A DNA stretch of 64,000 nt from Pseudobdellovibrionaceae bacterium (GCA_019637915.1 JAHBUV010000001.1:806001-870000), one strand, 5' to 3'; shown: positions 44,936-58,125, counted from the stretch's first letter. Translations and numbers: made by a program. The notes: generated by a model not told the origin, from the sequence alone.

Positions 44936-45646
44936 ATGAAACAACTCCTCATTTCTTTTTTGTGTCTGACGATGGCCCTGCCGACGACGGCCGCAACCGC
45001 GCCCAAGTCCAAGGAAGTGGAAGCGATTCAGCGCTTCTTCCGCCAAGTCGATCAGCCGGAAGCACGTTCGTACCGCCAAATGCTGCAAACCATGAAGCCT
45101 TACGCCCCCCGAGAGATCGTCGAACACATGGAGAGCAAACTGAAAGAGCGCCTGGACGAGCAGTTCCCGCCTTACAAACTCTTCGACAAAGGCGACCATC
45201 TCGAATTGAAGTTCGGCATGGGCCGGAACGTCGAAGTTCTCTCTTTGCTGAAAAAAGACCCCAAAGTCTTCGCCCGCCTGCGCGGCGTGGACATCCTGCA
45301 CGCGGACGTGGCCCACGGCTGGAACCTGATCCGCAAAATCGAATCCGCCTTCGACCCGAAGCCGAAATCCGGCAAGGCCGCCCTGCTGTGGATCGAGAGC
45401 GCCCACGCTTTCGACTGGGCCCTTTTCGGCGGCCTGGCGATTCTCGCCGGCGGCATCGGTTACGGGTTGTATTCCCTGTCGCGCTCGAAAGTGAAACTGG
45501 ACGTGCCGCAGAACTTCACGGTCACCGGCAACGTCAACGTGCCGACGTCCTACTCCCTCGATGTTCCGCAGAACTACAACGTGGACACCAACCACAGCTT
45601 CACGCTGCCGCAACTCGATAAGCTGCTGCCGGGCGGCCAGAAGTAA
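44936..45646 (+). CDS. secreted or membrane protein of unknown function
   Basis: A 236-aa protein: signal peptide (MKQLLISFLCLTMALPTTAA), a charged helical domain (EAIQRFFRQVDQPEARS), a membrane helix near residue 160 (LFGGLAILAGGIGYGLYS) and a C-terminal beta-type tail with DVPQNFTV and DVPQNYNV repeats. GGAGG 7 bases upstream. It converges with ftsY with three bases between the stop codons. Function unknown. Confidence 0.7.
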   Translation: MKQLLISFLCLTMALPTTAATAPKSKEVEAIQRFFRQVDQPEARSYRQMLQTMKPYAPREIVEHMESKLKERLDEQFPPYKLFDKGDHLELKFGMGRNVEVLSLLKKDPKVFARLRGVDILHADVAHGWNLIRKIESAFDPKPKSGKAALLWIESAHAFDWALFGGLAILAGGIGYGLYSLSRSKVKLDVPQNFTVTGNVNVPTSYSLDVPQNYNVDTNHSFTLPQLDKLLPGGQK

Positions 45647-45649
45647 GGC

Positions 45650-46780
45650 TTAAACTCCCAGAATCGAGTCGACGTACTCGCGGGCGGAGAAGGGGCGCAG
45701 ATCGCGCACCCTTTCGCCGACGCCGATCATTTTCACCGGAATGCCGAGCTCATCCACCAGGCCGATGGCGACGCCGCCCTTGGCGGTGCCGTCCATCTTG
45801 GTGAGGATGGCGCCCGTCAATCCCAGGGCTTTGTGAAACTCGCGGGCCTGCACGAGGGCGTTCTGCCCGGAGTTGGCGTCGAGCACGATGATCACCTCGT
45901 GGGGAAGGGCGGCATCCTGCTTTTGCAGGACGCGTTTCACCTTTTTGAGTTCCTCCATGAGGTTCGCCTGCGTGTGCAGGCGCCCGGCGGTGTCGATCAG
46001 CACAACGTCGTAGTTCTGCGCGCGGGCCTTGGCCACGGCGTCGAAGGCGACGGCGGCCGGATCGCTGACGTTCTCGGGATGGAAGATCTCGACCTGGGCG
46101 CGCTCCGTCCAGACCTTGAGCTGCGCGCCGGCGGCGGCGCGGAAGGTGTCGCCGGCGGCGACGAGCACGCGGCGGCCCTCATTGGCGAAGCGCGAGGCGA
46201 TCTTGCCGATGCTGGTGGTCTTGCCGGCGCCGTTCACGCCGACGATCATGAACACCGTCGGGCCTTGCGAGGCCGACTTCAATTGCGCCAGGGGTTTTTC
46301 CGTCGACACTTCCAGAGGACCGGCGGCGGAAAAAATCTCGAGGATGCGGGACTTCAGGGCGTCGCGCACGGAGGAAGGATCGCGGATCTCTTTGCGGGAG
46401 AGCTTGCCGCCGATGGTCTCCATCAGGTCCTGCACGGTCTTCGGCCCGAGGTCGCTCGTGTAGAGAACCTCCTCGATGTCCTCGAGAGCGGTGTTCTCGC
46501 CCTGGCTCGCGAACAGGCTGCGGAGGCGGCCGAAGAAATTCTCCTCGGTCTTGCGCAGGGCCGCCTTCAAATCAACGTCCTGCTCCAGCGCGATCGGCTC
46601 TTCCGGCGCCGGCACCGGCGTCACGTCCCGCGCCTCCACCGGCGGCGGCAGAGTCTCTTCCGGACGGCGCCGTTTCAACTGACTCATCACCAGCACGCCG
46701 ATGATGATGAACAGCAACAGGCCGATCAGACCGAACAACAGATAAATGGCTTCTTGATGGGAAGGCGACATCACGGACAT
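45650..46780 (-). CDS. ftsY: signal recognition particle receptor FtsY with membrane helix
   Basis: About 376 aa. Complete NG domain: GVNGAGKTTSIGKIA (P-loop), DTFRAAA, DTAGRLHTQ, TKMDGTAKGG. FtsY docks SRP-ribosome complexes to the membrane. Here the N terminus is a transmembrane helix (IYLLFGLIGLLLFIIIGVLVM) followed by a short acidic linker, unlike the long acidic A domain of E. coli but as in some actinobacteria. Start ATG 46780 or 46771; neither has a clear ribosome-binding site, and a strong hairpin sits between smc and ftsY. Confidence 0.93.
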   Translation of the reverse strand: MSVMSPSHQEAIYLLFGLIGLLLFIIIGVLVMSQLKRRRPEETLPPPVEARDVTPVPAPEEPIALEQDVDLKAALRKTEENFFGRLRSLFASQGENTALEDIEEVLYTSDLGPKTVQDLMETIGGKLSRKEIRDPSSVRDALKSRILEIFSAAGPLEVSTEKPLAQLKSASQGPTVFMIVGVNGAGKTTSIGKIASRFANEGRRVLVAAGDTFRAAAGAQLKVWTERAQVEIFHPENVSDPAAVAFDAVAKARAQNYDVVLIDTAGRLHTQANLMEELKKVKRVLQKQDAALPHEVIIVLDANSGQNALVQAREFHKALGLTGAILTKMDGTAKGGVAIGLVDELGIPVKMIGVGERVRDLRPFSAREYVDSILGV

Positions 46781-46820
46781 GGGCACTACATAATGGATGC
46801 CGCCCTGTTTGGGTAACGAC

Positions 46821-46842
46821 GATGCGGCCTTCGCCGCATCGC
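46821..46842. repeat. perfect stem-loop between smc and ftsY
   Basis: CGATGCGGC and its complement flank a 4-base loop (GAAG on the mRNA sense). It lies 3 bases after the smc stop and 40 bases before ftsY. Without a T-run it is not a terminator; an RNA processing or stability element is likelier. Confidence 0.6.
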
Positions 46843-46844
46843 TT

Positions 46845-49800
46845 CTATCTGAGGTCCGCCAGATTGACGGAGACCATCGTGGACACGCCACGCTCCTGCA
46901 TGGTCACGCCATACAAGCGGCCCGCCACTTCCATGGTGTGCTTGTTGTGGGTGACGCAGATGATCTGCGAGCGCTTCGCCATTTCGCGGACCAGGTCGTT
47001 GAAACGGAAAACGTTGGCGTCATCCAAAGGCGCGTCCACCTCATCCAGCAGACAGTAGGGCGAGGGCTTCACCAGGAAGATGGCGAACACGAGCGAGACG
47101 GCGGTCAGGGCCTTTTCGCCCCCCGACATCAGGGTCACGTTCTGCATCTTCTTGCCCGGGGGCTTGGCGATGATCTCGATCCCCATCTCCTGCTTTTCCG
47201 GGTCCTCGTGCAGCTCGAGACGGGCTTCGCCGCCGCCGAACAGCACCGGGAAGACGCGCTGGAAACGCTCGTTGACCAGGTCGAAGGTCTCTTTGAAGCG
47301 CTTCGAGCAGATCCTGTTGATGCGGTCGATGACCCGCTTCAGCTGCTCTTTGGCCTCGGTGAGGTCGTTGTGCTGCTGGGTCAGGAACTCGTAGCGCTTG
47401 GCGGTCTCCTCGTACTCCTCGATGGCGGAGAGGTTCACTTCGCCGATCTTGCCCAGGCGCTCGCGCAGCTCTTTCAATTGAGCCTCGGCGGCGACGGGGT
47501 CCTCCTCGCGGCCTTCGTACTTGGTGATGATCTCGGGCAAAAGCAGCATGTAGCGCTCGCGGATCTGATCGACCAGGTACTGCTCTTTCAGTTTCGCCTG
47601 CTCCAGCTTCAGATTGGCCTCGTTCATGCGGCTCTGGCGCTCGTTGCGGGCGCGCTGGCTGTTCAAGGCGCTCTCTTCCATCTCGCGGACGGTGGCGGCC
47701 AGACGCTCGTACTCGTCCTTGGCCAGGGCCACTTGCTGGCGGAGCTGTTCCACCTCGTCCAGCAGGCGTTCGAATTCGATCTTGCGTTCTTCCAGGGCCA
47801 GTTGCGACTCGGTCATTTTGGCCGAGTTCTGCTCGCTCTCCTCGCTCATGCGGGACAGCTGGCCCTCGAGTTCGTTGACCTGGCGGGTGACCATGTCGAG
47901 CTGGCGCTGCACGCCCTGGTACTCGGAGGACTTCGAGGCCGACTTCACCTGCAATTCGGTGACTTCGTTCTGCAGGCCCTCGAAACCCAGACGGGTCGAC
48001 ACCAGCTCCTCGTTCAAACGCTCGACCTCGGACTCGAGCTCGGCCTTTTTCAGGCGGTTCTCCTCGAGGCTCGCGTTCAACTCCGTCAGGCGCTCGTCCT
48101 GGGCGTTGGCTTGCTCTTCCAGACGGCGGGCCTCGCGCTCCTGGCGCTCGACGGCGTTCTGGGCGTTGCCGAGCTCGTGCTCGGCGCGCTCGAGGTCCTT
48201 CTTGAGGCCGGCGACCTTGATCTCCTGCTCGATGCGGCGTTTTTGCGCGCCCTCGAAATCGTTCACGACGTTTTCAAGCTGCTCTTCGGTCTTGCGCAAA
48301 GAGGCTTGCGCCAGGGCGAGCTTTCCGGCCCATTCATTTTTCTTGTCGGTGAGTTCCTTGATTTCCCGACGGCGCTTCAACACGCCGGATTCGGCCCCTT
48401 CCGAAGCCCCCCCGGTCAGCACGCCGTCGGCGGACAGCACATCGCCATCGGCCGTCACGAAGGTCCATCCCGGATGCTCCGGGCGCAGGGCGAGGGCCGC
48501 GCGGATCGAGTCCACCACCGCCACGCCGTCCAAAAGATAATCCACGGAGTCGCGGTACTTGTCGCTGGAGCGGACCACGTCCTTCAACAGCGCGACCACG
48601 CCCTCGCCGGCCGGGACCGAGGCGAGACCGCCGCGACCGGCGCCCTCGGTGAGGAAACTGGAACGACCGGCTTTGCTGTCCTTCAGGTAGGACACGGCCT
48701 CCACGGCCTTGCCGCTGTCGGTGGACAACAGCATCTGCAGGCGTGAGCCCAGGGCGGCCTCCATGGCGACTTCGTAGTCGGAGGGCACTTCCACCACTTC
48801 CGAGACCGGGCGGAAATGCTCGACGACGCTGCCGTCGGCGCTGACCTCCGTCCATTTGGTCTTCTGCCAGAGCATGACGTTCTTCACGCCCTCTTCGAAG
48901 CCCTCGAAGTTGTTGTGCAGGTTCTCCAGGCCGTAAAGCAGGGAGGTCACTTCGTTCAATTGATCCTTGAAAGCGTCCACTTCCTGGCGCTTTTGGGTCG
49001 CCGCCTCGCCGAGGACGCGGCGGTTGGCCTCGAAGGAGTCCACATCGCTCGCCAGGTCCAGGTGCAGCTGGCGCTCTTTCTCGAGGTCCTTGAAGACGCG
49101 GTTGCGGCGCTCTTCGAACTCGTGCTTTTTCTCGCGCAGCTCGGTGAGCACGGCCTGCTCGTTGGCGGCGCGCTCGCGCAGGTCATCGACCTGCGAGCTC
49201 ATCGATTGGGCGCGGGCCTCGAGGGAGGACACGCTCTGCCCCATGGCGAAGAGATCGCGGCGCTTGGCGGTGAGCTCTTCATCCACTTCGCTGATGCGGG
49301 CCTGAGCGGACTGGAAGATCTGGTTCTTTTCGGCGTACAAGGAGGACGAACCTTCGGATTCGCCCCGCAGTTCCTCGACTTGCGCCTGGAACTGGGCCTG
49401 GTCGCGTTTCAGGAGTTCCAGGCGGGCCTGCTGCTCCTGCAGCAGATTGCCGGTCATCACCTCATTGCGACGGGCCTGTTCGATCTCGAAACGCAGCTCC
49501 TGGATGGCCATTTCGGCCTTCTGGGCGCCGGATTGTTTCTCGTAGAAATTCTGCTGCAGGACCTCGGCGGACTTCTCTTTTTCCAGCAGCTGCAAGCGCA
49601 TCGTTTCCAGATCGGATTGCAGCTGCGCGAGGTTCGCCTCCCCTTCCACTTCCATGGACTGGGCTTCGTTGAAGATGGCTTGCGCCTCGTCGGCCGCGGC
49701 GCGCAGGTCGACGAACTGGCGGCTCGACAGCCACAGATCCAGATCCTCCACCTGGTTTTTCAGATTGCGGTAACGCTCGGCCCGCTGGGCCTGACGCTGC

Positions 49801-50419
49801 AAGGAATCGATCTGGCGCTTCAGTTCGCCGACGATGTCCTGCAAACGCACCAGGTTCTGGTCGGTGGATTGCAGTTTGCGCTGCGATTCTTTTTTGCGGG
49901 CCTTGAACTTGGTGATCCCGGCGGCCTCTTCGATGAGGTGACGGCGGTCTTCCGGCTTGGCCGTGATGATCTTGCCGATCATGCCTTGCTGGATGATCGA
50001 GAAGCCCTTGGAGCCGGCGCCGGTGTCCATGAAGACTTCCTGCACGTCCTTCAGACGGGCCGGTTCTTTGTTGATGAAATACTCGCCCTCGCCGTTGCGG
50101 TGCAGGCGACGGGTCAGCATGATCTCGGAGTGCTTCAGGTAGCGGGCCGGGAAAGGGCCGCCGTCGTTTTCCAGGGTCAGGGACACTTCGCACATGCCCA
50201 GGGGCGCATAGCCCTCGGCCCCGGCGAAGATGACGTCCGTCATGGCGCTGCCGCGCAGTTCCTTGGCGGACATCTCCCCCATCACCCACAGCAGGGCGTC
50301 GACGATGTTGGATTTGCCGCAACCGTTGGGACCGACGATGCCGGTGATGCCGGCGTCAAACTGAATGACCGTGCGATCCTTGAAAGATTTGAAGCCAACG
50401 AGCTCAAGCTTTTTGATTC

Positions 50420-50423
<4 letters not shown>
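46845..50423 (-). CDS. smc: chromosome segregation ATPase SMC
   Basis: A 1192-aa SMC: Walker A GPNGCGKSNIVDAL at the N terminus, two long coiled coils around the hinge (about 500-670, with LTGGASEGAES), signature LMSGGEKALTA and Walker B CLLDEVDAPLDDAN at the C terminus. Compacts and segregates the chromosome with ScpAB, which are not in the window. TTG start at 50423, overlapping the PPDK stop by 4 bases, with AAGG 7 bases upstream. Gene order smc-ftsY is conserved in Gram-positives too. Confidence 0.96.
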
Positions 50424-53137
<2,714 letters not shown>

Positions 53138-53175
53138 GCTCCCCCCAAGGGAAAAAAGTTGGCGGCGACTTCGTT

Positions 53176-54522
53176 TCAGTTCGCCGAGAAGTTTTTCAGT
53201 TTGGCCGCGACGTAGGCGTTGAGCTGGGTCATGTTGACGCGCTCCTGCTGCATGGTCTCGCGGTGACGGACCGTGACGGCGCCGTCATTCAGGCTGTCAA
53301 AGTCCACCGTGCAGCAAAACGGCGTGCCGATCTCGTCCTGACGGCGGTAGCGCTTGCCGATGGAACCGGCCTCGTCGTACTGCACGTCGAAATCCTCGGC
53401 CAGCTGCGCGCGCAGTTTTTCCGCCGGGCCCGCCAGCTCCTCTTTTTTCGACAGCGGCAGGACCGCCGCCTTGATCGGCGCGATCTCCGGATGCAGTCCC
53501 AGCACGACGCGCACGTCCTCGCCCTTTTCGCTGGTGGTGATCTCCTCGCGGTAGGCGTCGCAGAGGAAAGCCAGGAACAGGCGGTCGCAACCCACGGCGG
53601 TTTCGATGACGTAAGGGATGAATTTCTCCTTCGTCGCCTCGTCGAAGTACTCCAGGGACTTGCCGGAGAACTTCATGTGCTGGGTGAGGTCGAAGTCGCC
53701 GCGGTTGTGGATGCCCTCGAGCTCCGAGAAACCCATGGGGAACCGGTAGTGCACGTCCACCGCCGCCTTGGCGTAGTGGGCGAGCTCGCCCTCGCCGTGG
53801 GGATGGAATTCGAGGTTGTCGGTCTTGATGCCGTACTTCTTGTAGAAGCCCCAGCGGATCTCCTTCCACATCTCGAAGAACTGCGCGTCCGTGCCCGGCT
53901 TGACGAAGAATTGCATCTCCATCTGCTCGAACTCGCGGGTGCGGAAGATGAAGTTGCCCGGCGTGATCTCGTTGCGGAAGGACTTGCCGATGGCGGCGAT
54001 GCCGAAGGGCACTTTGTAGCGCGAGCTCTGCTGGCAATTCAGGAAGTTCACGAAATGCCCTTGCGCCGTCTCCGGGCGCAGGTAGACGACGCTGCCGGAA
54101 TCCTCGACGGGGCCCATGTGGGTCTTGAACATCAGGTTGAACTGGCGGGGCTCCGACAGGTTTTTCGAGCCGCAGTTCGGGCACTTCTTGTCCTTGAGGT
54201 AGGACTCGGTGTTGTCGGCGCGGAAACGCGTCTTGCACTCTTTGCAGTCCACCAGGGGATCGCTGAAGCCGTCGACGTGGCCCGAGGCCTTCCACACCAT
54301 CGGGTGCATGAGGATCGAGGCGTCGAGGCCGACGATGTCCTGGCGGCGGGTCATGGCGTTCCACCAGGCGCGCTTCACGTTCAGCTTCATCAGGGAACCG
54401 AGCGGACCGTAATCCCAGCAGCTGCCGAGACCGCCGTAGATCTCCGAGCTTTGGAAAACAAAACCACGGCGCTTGCTGAGACTGACGAGGGTGTTCAAGT
54501 CCTCGAGATACTTGATTTTCAT
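53176..54522 (-). CDS. glyS: glycyl-tRNA synthetase, alpha2 type
   Basis: A 448-aa class II synthetase of the dimeric (eukaryote/archaeon-like) type rather than the alpha2beta2 enzyme: [17 protein letters not shown], zinc-binding CKECKTRF and [18 protein letters not shown] motif, SFRNEITP motif 2 and the C-terminal anticodon-binding domain. AGGAG is 7 bases before ATG 54522. 38 bases separate it from PPDK downstream on the same strand. Confidence 0.95.
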   Translation of the reverse strand: MKIKYLEDLNTLVSLSKRRGFVFQSSEIYGGLGSCWDYGPLGSLMKLNVKRAWWNAMTRRQDIVGLDASILMHPMVWKASGHVDGFSDPLVDCKECKTRFRADNTESYLKDKKCPNCGSKNLSEPRQFNLMFKTHMGPVEDSGSVVYLRPETAQGHFVNFLNCQQSSRYKVPFGIAAIGKSFRNEITPGNFIFRTREFEQMEMQFFVKPGTDAQFFEMWKEIRWGFYKKYGIKTDNLEFHPHGEGELAHYAKAAVDVHYRFPMGFSELEGIHNRGDFDLTQHMKFSGKSLEYFDEATKEKFIPYVIETAVGCDRLFLAFLCDAYREEITTSEKGEDVRVVLGLHPEIAPIKAAVLPLSKKEELAGPAEKLRAQLAEDFDVQYDEAGSIGKRYRRQDEIGTPFCCTVDFDSLNDGAVTVRHRETMQQERVNMTQLNAYVAAKLKNFSAN

Positions 54523-54671
54523 TCCGGCTCTCCTGAGGGATGGATGGGGTCCCTTCATGGCTACCGCCGGACTTTGGTCGCGTCAAGAAATGCGAGCTGC
54601 GCTAGAGCTCAAACTCCTGAGGAATTCAAAGGGTTTAGGGGGAAATCTAACGCGATGTGATGGATGTTTTC

Positions 54672-55658
54672 TCAGAACAGCAGGGCGTGCAAACGCTTGC
54701 GCAAAGCCGGGTCCAGAGTGGTTTCGCGCTCATAACGCTCAAAAAGCAGGCGCAGTCGCGCCTCGATGTGCTGGGGCCCGTCGCTCGCCTCGGCCAGAAG
54801 CTCATCGAGGTCGTCGGCCACATGGAGCACTTGCGCCAACGGGTGCACGGCCTCGCCGATCAGGGCGGTGGGATAACCGTTGCCGCTGAACTCCTCATGG
54901 TGCTGCAGGATCATCGACTCCATCAGCTTCGAGACATTGATGCCGCGACTGCGCAGCAGATCCAACGAGCCTTGGGGGTGGAGCTTCAACAAGGCCCGCG
55001 ACACCGTGCCGAGCTCGCGGTACTTGTGCGCCTCGGTGATCACCGACACCGGCAGCTGCGTGAGGCCGACGTCGTGCATGAGTCCCGCCAGGCCGACTTC
55101 GACCAGGGTGCGCTGATCCTGGATGCCCAGGCCCACCACCAGCATGATGGTCAACGAGGCCACGTGCAGCGGATGGCGCTGGAAGTCCGTCCCCGTCTGC
55201 GCGAGCTTGGCGAATTTCAGGAACAGCGTCTGGCGGTTGACGAAGCCCTCGCTGGCGATGTCGCTCACGAAGTGGGTGACGAAATCGCCCATGCTGTGCA
55301 GGAGCTCGCGGGCGTCGGTGACGTTTTCCTGCGAAAAAGCGTTGGAGAGCATGCGGCCGGCAGCCTCCTGCATTTTGCGCGAATCGGCGGGCTTTTTCGA
55401 CAGCAGGTCGAGGAACTGGCGCGTGACGTACTCGAGGTAGCGTTCGTAATGGTCCTTGGGGACGAAGAAGTTCAGCTGCCGCGAAGACACCTTGTCGAAC
55501 TTCTCCTGGTCCAGGGTGCTGCCCTCGCGGCGGTAAAGGATCACCCGGTTCGTCACCGGCAGGCGCACGAACAGATCGAACGGCAAAGCCGATTCGGGTC
55601 GCAACTCGAACGAGGGAATCGCGATCAGGTTTTCGATCGGAGACGCGGCGCTGATCAT
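54672..55658 (-). CDS. HD-GYP domain protein, putative c-di-GMP phosphodiesterase
   Basis: About 328 aa. The C-terminal half is an HD-GYP domain: HPLHVASL, LMHDVGLTQLP, LKLHPQGS, ILQHHEEFSGNGYP (HHExxxGxGYP) and VLHVADDLDEL, so the metal site and GYP motif look intact. The N-terminal about 110 residues form a beta-rich sensor-like domain (LPFDLFVRLP, QLNFFVPKDHYERYL). HD-GYP proteins hydrolyse c-di-GMP. A c-di-GMP riboswitch RNA lies 3 kb away. Start ATG 55658 with AAGGAAGG upstream. Confidence 0.88.
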   Translation of the reverse strand: MISAASPIENLIAIPSFELRPESALPFDLFVRLPVTNRVILYRREGSTLDQEKFDKVSSRQLNFFVPKDHYERYLEYVTRQFLDLLSKKPADSRKMQEAAGRMLSNAFSQENVTDARELLHSMGDFVTHFVSDIASEGFVNRQTLFLKFAKLAQTGTDFQRHPLHVASLTIMLVVGLGIQDQRTLVEVGLAGLMHDVGLTQLPVSVITEAHKYRELGTVSRALLKLHPQGSLDLLRSRGINVSKLMESMILQHHEEFSGNGYPTALIGEAVHPLAQVLHVADDLDELLAEASDGPQHIEARLRLLFERYERETTLDPALRKRLHALLF

Positions 55659-55741
55659 CACCTTCCTTATCGGAAGAATTCGCCGAAAACCACAGACTTG
55701 CGTCGAGAAAAGGCTGGTTCCCGGGGGCGCTCTGTCCCACA

Positions 55742-56101
55742 ATGGGATTCATGATGAAAGAGTCGATCTTCCTGACCTTTTCCGCCCTGGCCCTGATTCT
55801 GCTGGTGACCCCGGCGGCCCAGACCGAATCCGTTCGCGACATCAAAGCGGGCGACGCGCAGGTGCGCGAGCAGATGCTGCAGATCACGAAGGAGCTGGGC
55901 ACCACCTGCACCCAGTGCCACAACGTCAACGACTTCAAGCATCCCGGCAAAGCGGAGTTCGGCGTCGCCGCCAAACACATGAAGCTCGTCGCGGTCATGA
56001 AGGCGAACGGTTTTGACGGCCGCGGCGGTCCCGAAGCGAATTGCTACATGTGCCACCGCGGCGCCTTGAAACCGCCGGCGAAGATGCCGGCCGCGCCATG
56101 A
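55742..56101 (+). CDS. small exported di-heme-motif cytochrome c
   Basis: About 119 aa with a signal or anchor helix (IFLTFSALALILLVTPAAQ) and two c-heme motifs, CTQCH and CYMCHRG. The spacing and the CHRG ending match the photosynthetic-reaction-centre-like multiheme cytochrome family found in many non-photosynthetic bacteria, probably an electron-transfer protein. ATG 55742 or the ATG pair at 55751/55754 may be the start; no binding site is obvious. Its stop overlaps the next start (ATGA). Confidence 0.82.
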   Translation: MGFMMKESIFLTFSALALILLVTPAAQTESVRDIKAGDAQVREQMLQITKELGTTCTQCHNVNDFKHPGKAEFGVAAKHMKLVAVMKANGFDGRGGPEANCYMCHRGALKPPAKMPAAP

Positions 56102-56826
56102 GCCTGATTTTCCCCGCGCTGCGCGCGGCTTTCCGGTTGTTCTTCCACCCCCGCATCCTGCGCGTCGTGATCGGCCTGCCGGTCCTGTCCTTGTTCCTCT
56201 GGGGAGCGGTGTTTTACTTCACCTGGACGCCGATCACCGGCGCGCTGACGGCGTGGCTCGGCGGCGGCTGGCTCGAGCAGAAATCGCTGGCCTGGTTCTC
56301 CTGGTCGGCGGCGGACATCGGCCGGGGCGGCGGGTTCGTTCTCGCGCTGATCCTGTTTTTCCCCCTGTCCTACGTCACGACCCTCGTCCTGACGTCGCTG
56401 TTCGTGGCGCCCCTCGTGCAATCTTTTTTGTTGAAGAACGAATTTCCGGGGCTCGAGCGCCGGCGCGGCGGCAGCCTCTCCGGCGGCGTCGGCAACACCC
56501 TCGCGGCGGGGACCCTCTACCTGCTGCTCTTCGCGCTGACCCTGCCGCTGTGGCTCCTGCCCGGCGGCGCCGTCGTCGTGCCGGTGGTCCTGACCGCCTG
56601 GCTCAACCGCCGCGTGCTCACCTACGACCTCCTGCAGGACGTGGCGAGCGACGAGGAGCGCCGGCGCCTGCAGCGGGATTTCGGCGGGCCTCTGTTCCTG
56701 ATGTGCCTCGCGCTCGCTTTTTTGTCCCTGGTGCCGGGCCTGGGATTTTTCCTGCCCGTGTGGTCGACCCTCGCGCTGGGATGGTTCTGCGACGCGGCCC
56801 TGGCGCGCACGCGCCGGCCCTCGTGA
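56098..56826 (+). CDS. EI24/CysZ-like membrane protein
   Basis: A 242-aa protein with several hydrophobic helices (RVVIGLPVLSLFLWG, LALILFFPLSYVTTLVLTSLF, TLPLWLLPGGAVVVPVVL, SLVPGLGFFLPVWSTLALGW). The pattern, including the FVAPLVQSF amphipathic stretch and PGLGFFLPVW near the end, is that of EI24-domain/CysZ-type proteins, some of which import sulfate. Translationally coupled to the cytochrome gene. Converges with the next gene with no spacer. Confidence 0.8.
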   Translation: MSLIFPALRAAFRLFFHPRILRVVIGLPVLSLFLWGAVFYFTWTPITGALTAWLGGGWLEQKSLAWFSWSAADIGRGGGFVLALILFFPLSYVTTLVLTSLFVAPLVQSFLLKNEFPGLERRRGGSLSGGVGNTLAAGTLYLLLFALTLPLWLLPGGAVVVPVVLTAWLNRRVLTYDLLQDVASDEERRRLQRDFGGPLFLMCLALAFLSLVPGLGFFLPVWSTLALGWFCDAALARTRRPS

Positions 56827-57240
56827 TCACAGCTTTTTGAGAATGGCCTGATAGGCGGCTTCGTAGAATTCGAGCTCGCCCTTGTCGGCGTGGCGGATCA
56901 GCTGCTGGTACCTCTCGGTGACCAGCGGCAGGCTCGCCCCGGCGGGCAGGCCGAGAACCGCGTAAGCGTCCCAGTCGTGACCGTTGTAGAGGAAAAGAAC
57001 ATTCAGGTTTTTGGCCCGTCGCACCCGGGCCTCGCGCTCTTCCAGGCCGGCGTCGCGGGACGGCGGCGCCGCGGGTTTTTCGGCGGGCGGCGGCGTCTCG
57101 GAAAGCGGGGCGTCCCCGTCCCGCTCTTTCAGGTTCAAGCGCGTGGGTCGAGAACCGCCTCCCCGGCGGGAAGACAGGAACCAGACGACGAAAGCCAGCC
57201 CGGCAACGAGATTCAGTAAGAAAAAGAGTTGGCTGTTCAC
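56827..57240 (-). CDS. membrane-anchored J-domain-like protein
   Basis: A 137-aa protein: N-terminal membrane helix (QLFFLLNLVAGLAFVVWFL), a disordered Pro/Ala-rich linker (about 25-75) and a C-terminal about 50 residues resembling a J domain (DAYAVLGLPAGASLPLVTERYQQL, then EFYEAAYQAILKKL). The HPD tripeptide of DnaJ proteins is absent; the loop reads RHADKG. GTG start. A degenerate co-chaperone or scaffolding role is a guess. Confidence 0.65.
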   Translation of the reverse strand: MNSQLFFLLNLVAGLAFVVWFLSSRRGGGSRPTRLNLKERDGDAPLSETPPPAEKPAAPPSRDAGLEEREARVRRAKNLNVLFLYNGHDWDAYAVLGLPAGASLPLVTERYQQLIRHADKGELEFYEAAYQAILKKL

Positions 57241-57324
57241 CCAAATTCAATTATTCGATACGGCCGCGAGCCATGCAAGGTCCCGGTCCAGGGTCCCGAG
57301 GCAAAAAAGGACGAAAGGATTTTC

Positions 57325-58125
57325 ATGAATCAACCCCACTCCACCCCTTTCGACCAGCAACGTCCCATCCCCGGCGTGAAGAACATCATCGCGGTCAGCT
57401 CCGGCAAGGGCGGCGTCGGCAAGAGCACGGTGTCCGTGAACCTCGCGCTGGCGCTCTCCAAAAAAAACAAAGTGGGATTGCTTGACGCCGACATCTACGG
57501 CCCGAGCCTGCCCCGCCTCACTGGGACTTTGAACCAGAAACCTGTCATATCGCAGGATCAGAAGCTCGAGCCCCTCGTCCGCCACAACGTCAAACTGATG
57601 AGCATCGGCTTCATCGTCGACGAGGGCGCCGCCGTCGTCTGGCGCGGTCCCATGCTCTTCAAAGCCATGGACCAGTTCCTGCGCGACGTGAAGTGGGGCG
57701 AACTCGATTACCTCATCATCGATCTGCCTCCGGGCACGGGCGACGTGCAGCTGTCGCTGGCGCAGAAAGTTCCCGTGGCGGGATCGGTGATCGTGAGCAC
57801 CCCTCAGAACATCGCCCTCGCCGACGTGAAAAAAGCCGTCGACATGTGGCAGAGAACGGGGGTTCCGCTGCTCGGCCTCGTCGAGAACATGGCGTGGATG
57901 CGCAACCCGGCGAACAACGAGAAGATCCAGCTCTTCCCGCGCGGCGAGATGGATTCCTACCTCGACGCCAAGGGACTGCCCAAACTCGTGCAGGTGCCCT
58001 TCGATCCGAGCGTCGGCCTGGCCGGCGAAGCGGGCGTGCCCGTCGTCGAAAGCCATCCGCAAGGCGAGGAAGCGAAGGCCTTCTTCACCCTGGCCGAACG
58101 CGTGCGCGAACTCGTTCCTTCATAA
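57325..58125 (+). CDS. Mrp/NBP35-type P-loop ATPase lacking CxxC
   Basis: A 266-aa MinD-like ATPase of the Mrp/ApbC family: GKGGVGKSTVSVNLA (deviant Walker A), DADIYGPSLPRL, DLPPGTGDVQLSL. Family members carry Fe-S clusters to target proteins using a CxxC after the ENM motif. Here that stretch is ENMAWMRNPANNEK and has no Cys, nor is there a DUF59 N-terminal domain. The ATPase motifs are complete, so cluster binding may be lost or supplied otherwise. AAAGGA precedes ATG 57325. Confidence 0.88.
   Translation: MNQPHSTPFDQQRPIPGVKNIIAVSSGKGGVGKSTVSVNLALALSKKNKVGLLDADIYGPSLPRLTGTLNQKPVISQDQKLEPLVRHNVKLMSIGFIVDEGAAVVWRGPMLFKAMDQFLRDVKWGELDYLIIDLPPGTGDVQLSLAQKVPVAGSVIVSTPQNIALADVKKAVDMWQRTGVPLLGLVENMAWMRNPANNEKIQLFPRGEMDSYLDAKGLPKLVQVPFDPSVGLAGEAGVPVVESHPQGEEAKAFFTLAERVRELVPS

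Noticed and set aside
46797-48746. 649-codon plus-strand frame rich in Leu and Val
   Set aside because: Antisense to smc coiled-coil codons (GAG/CTG bias makes long open opposite frames).
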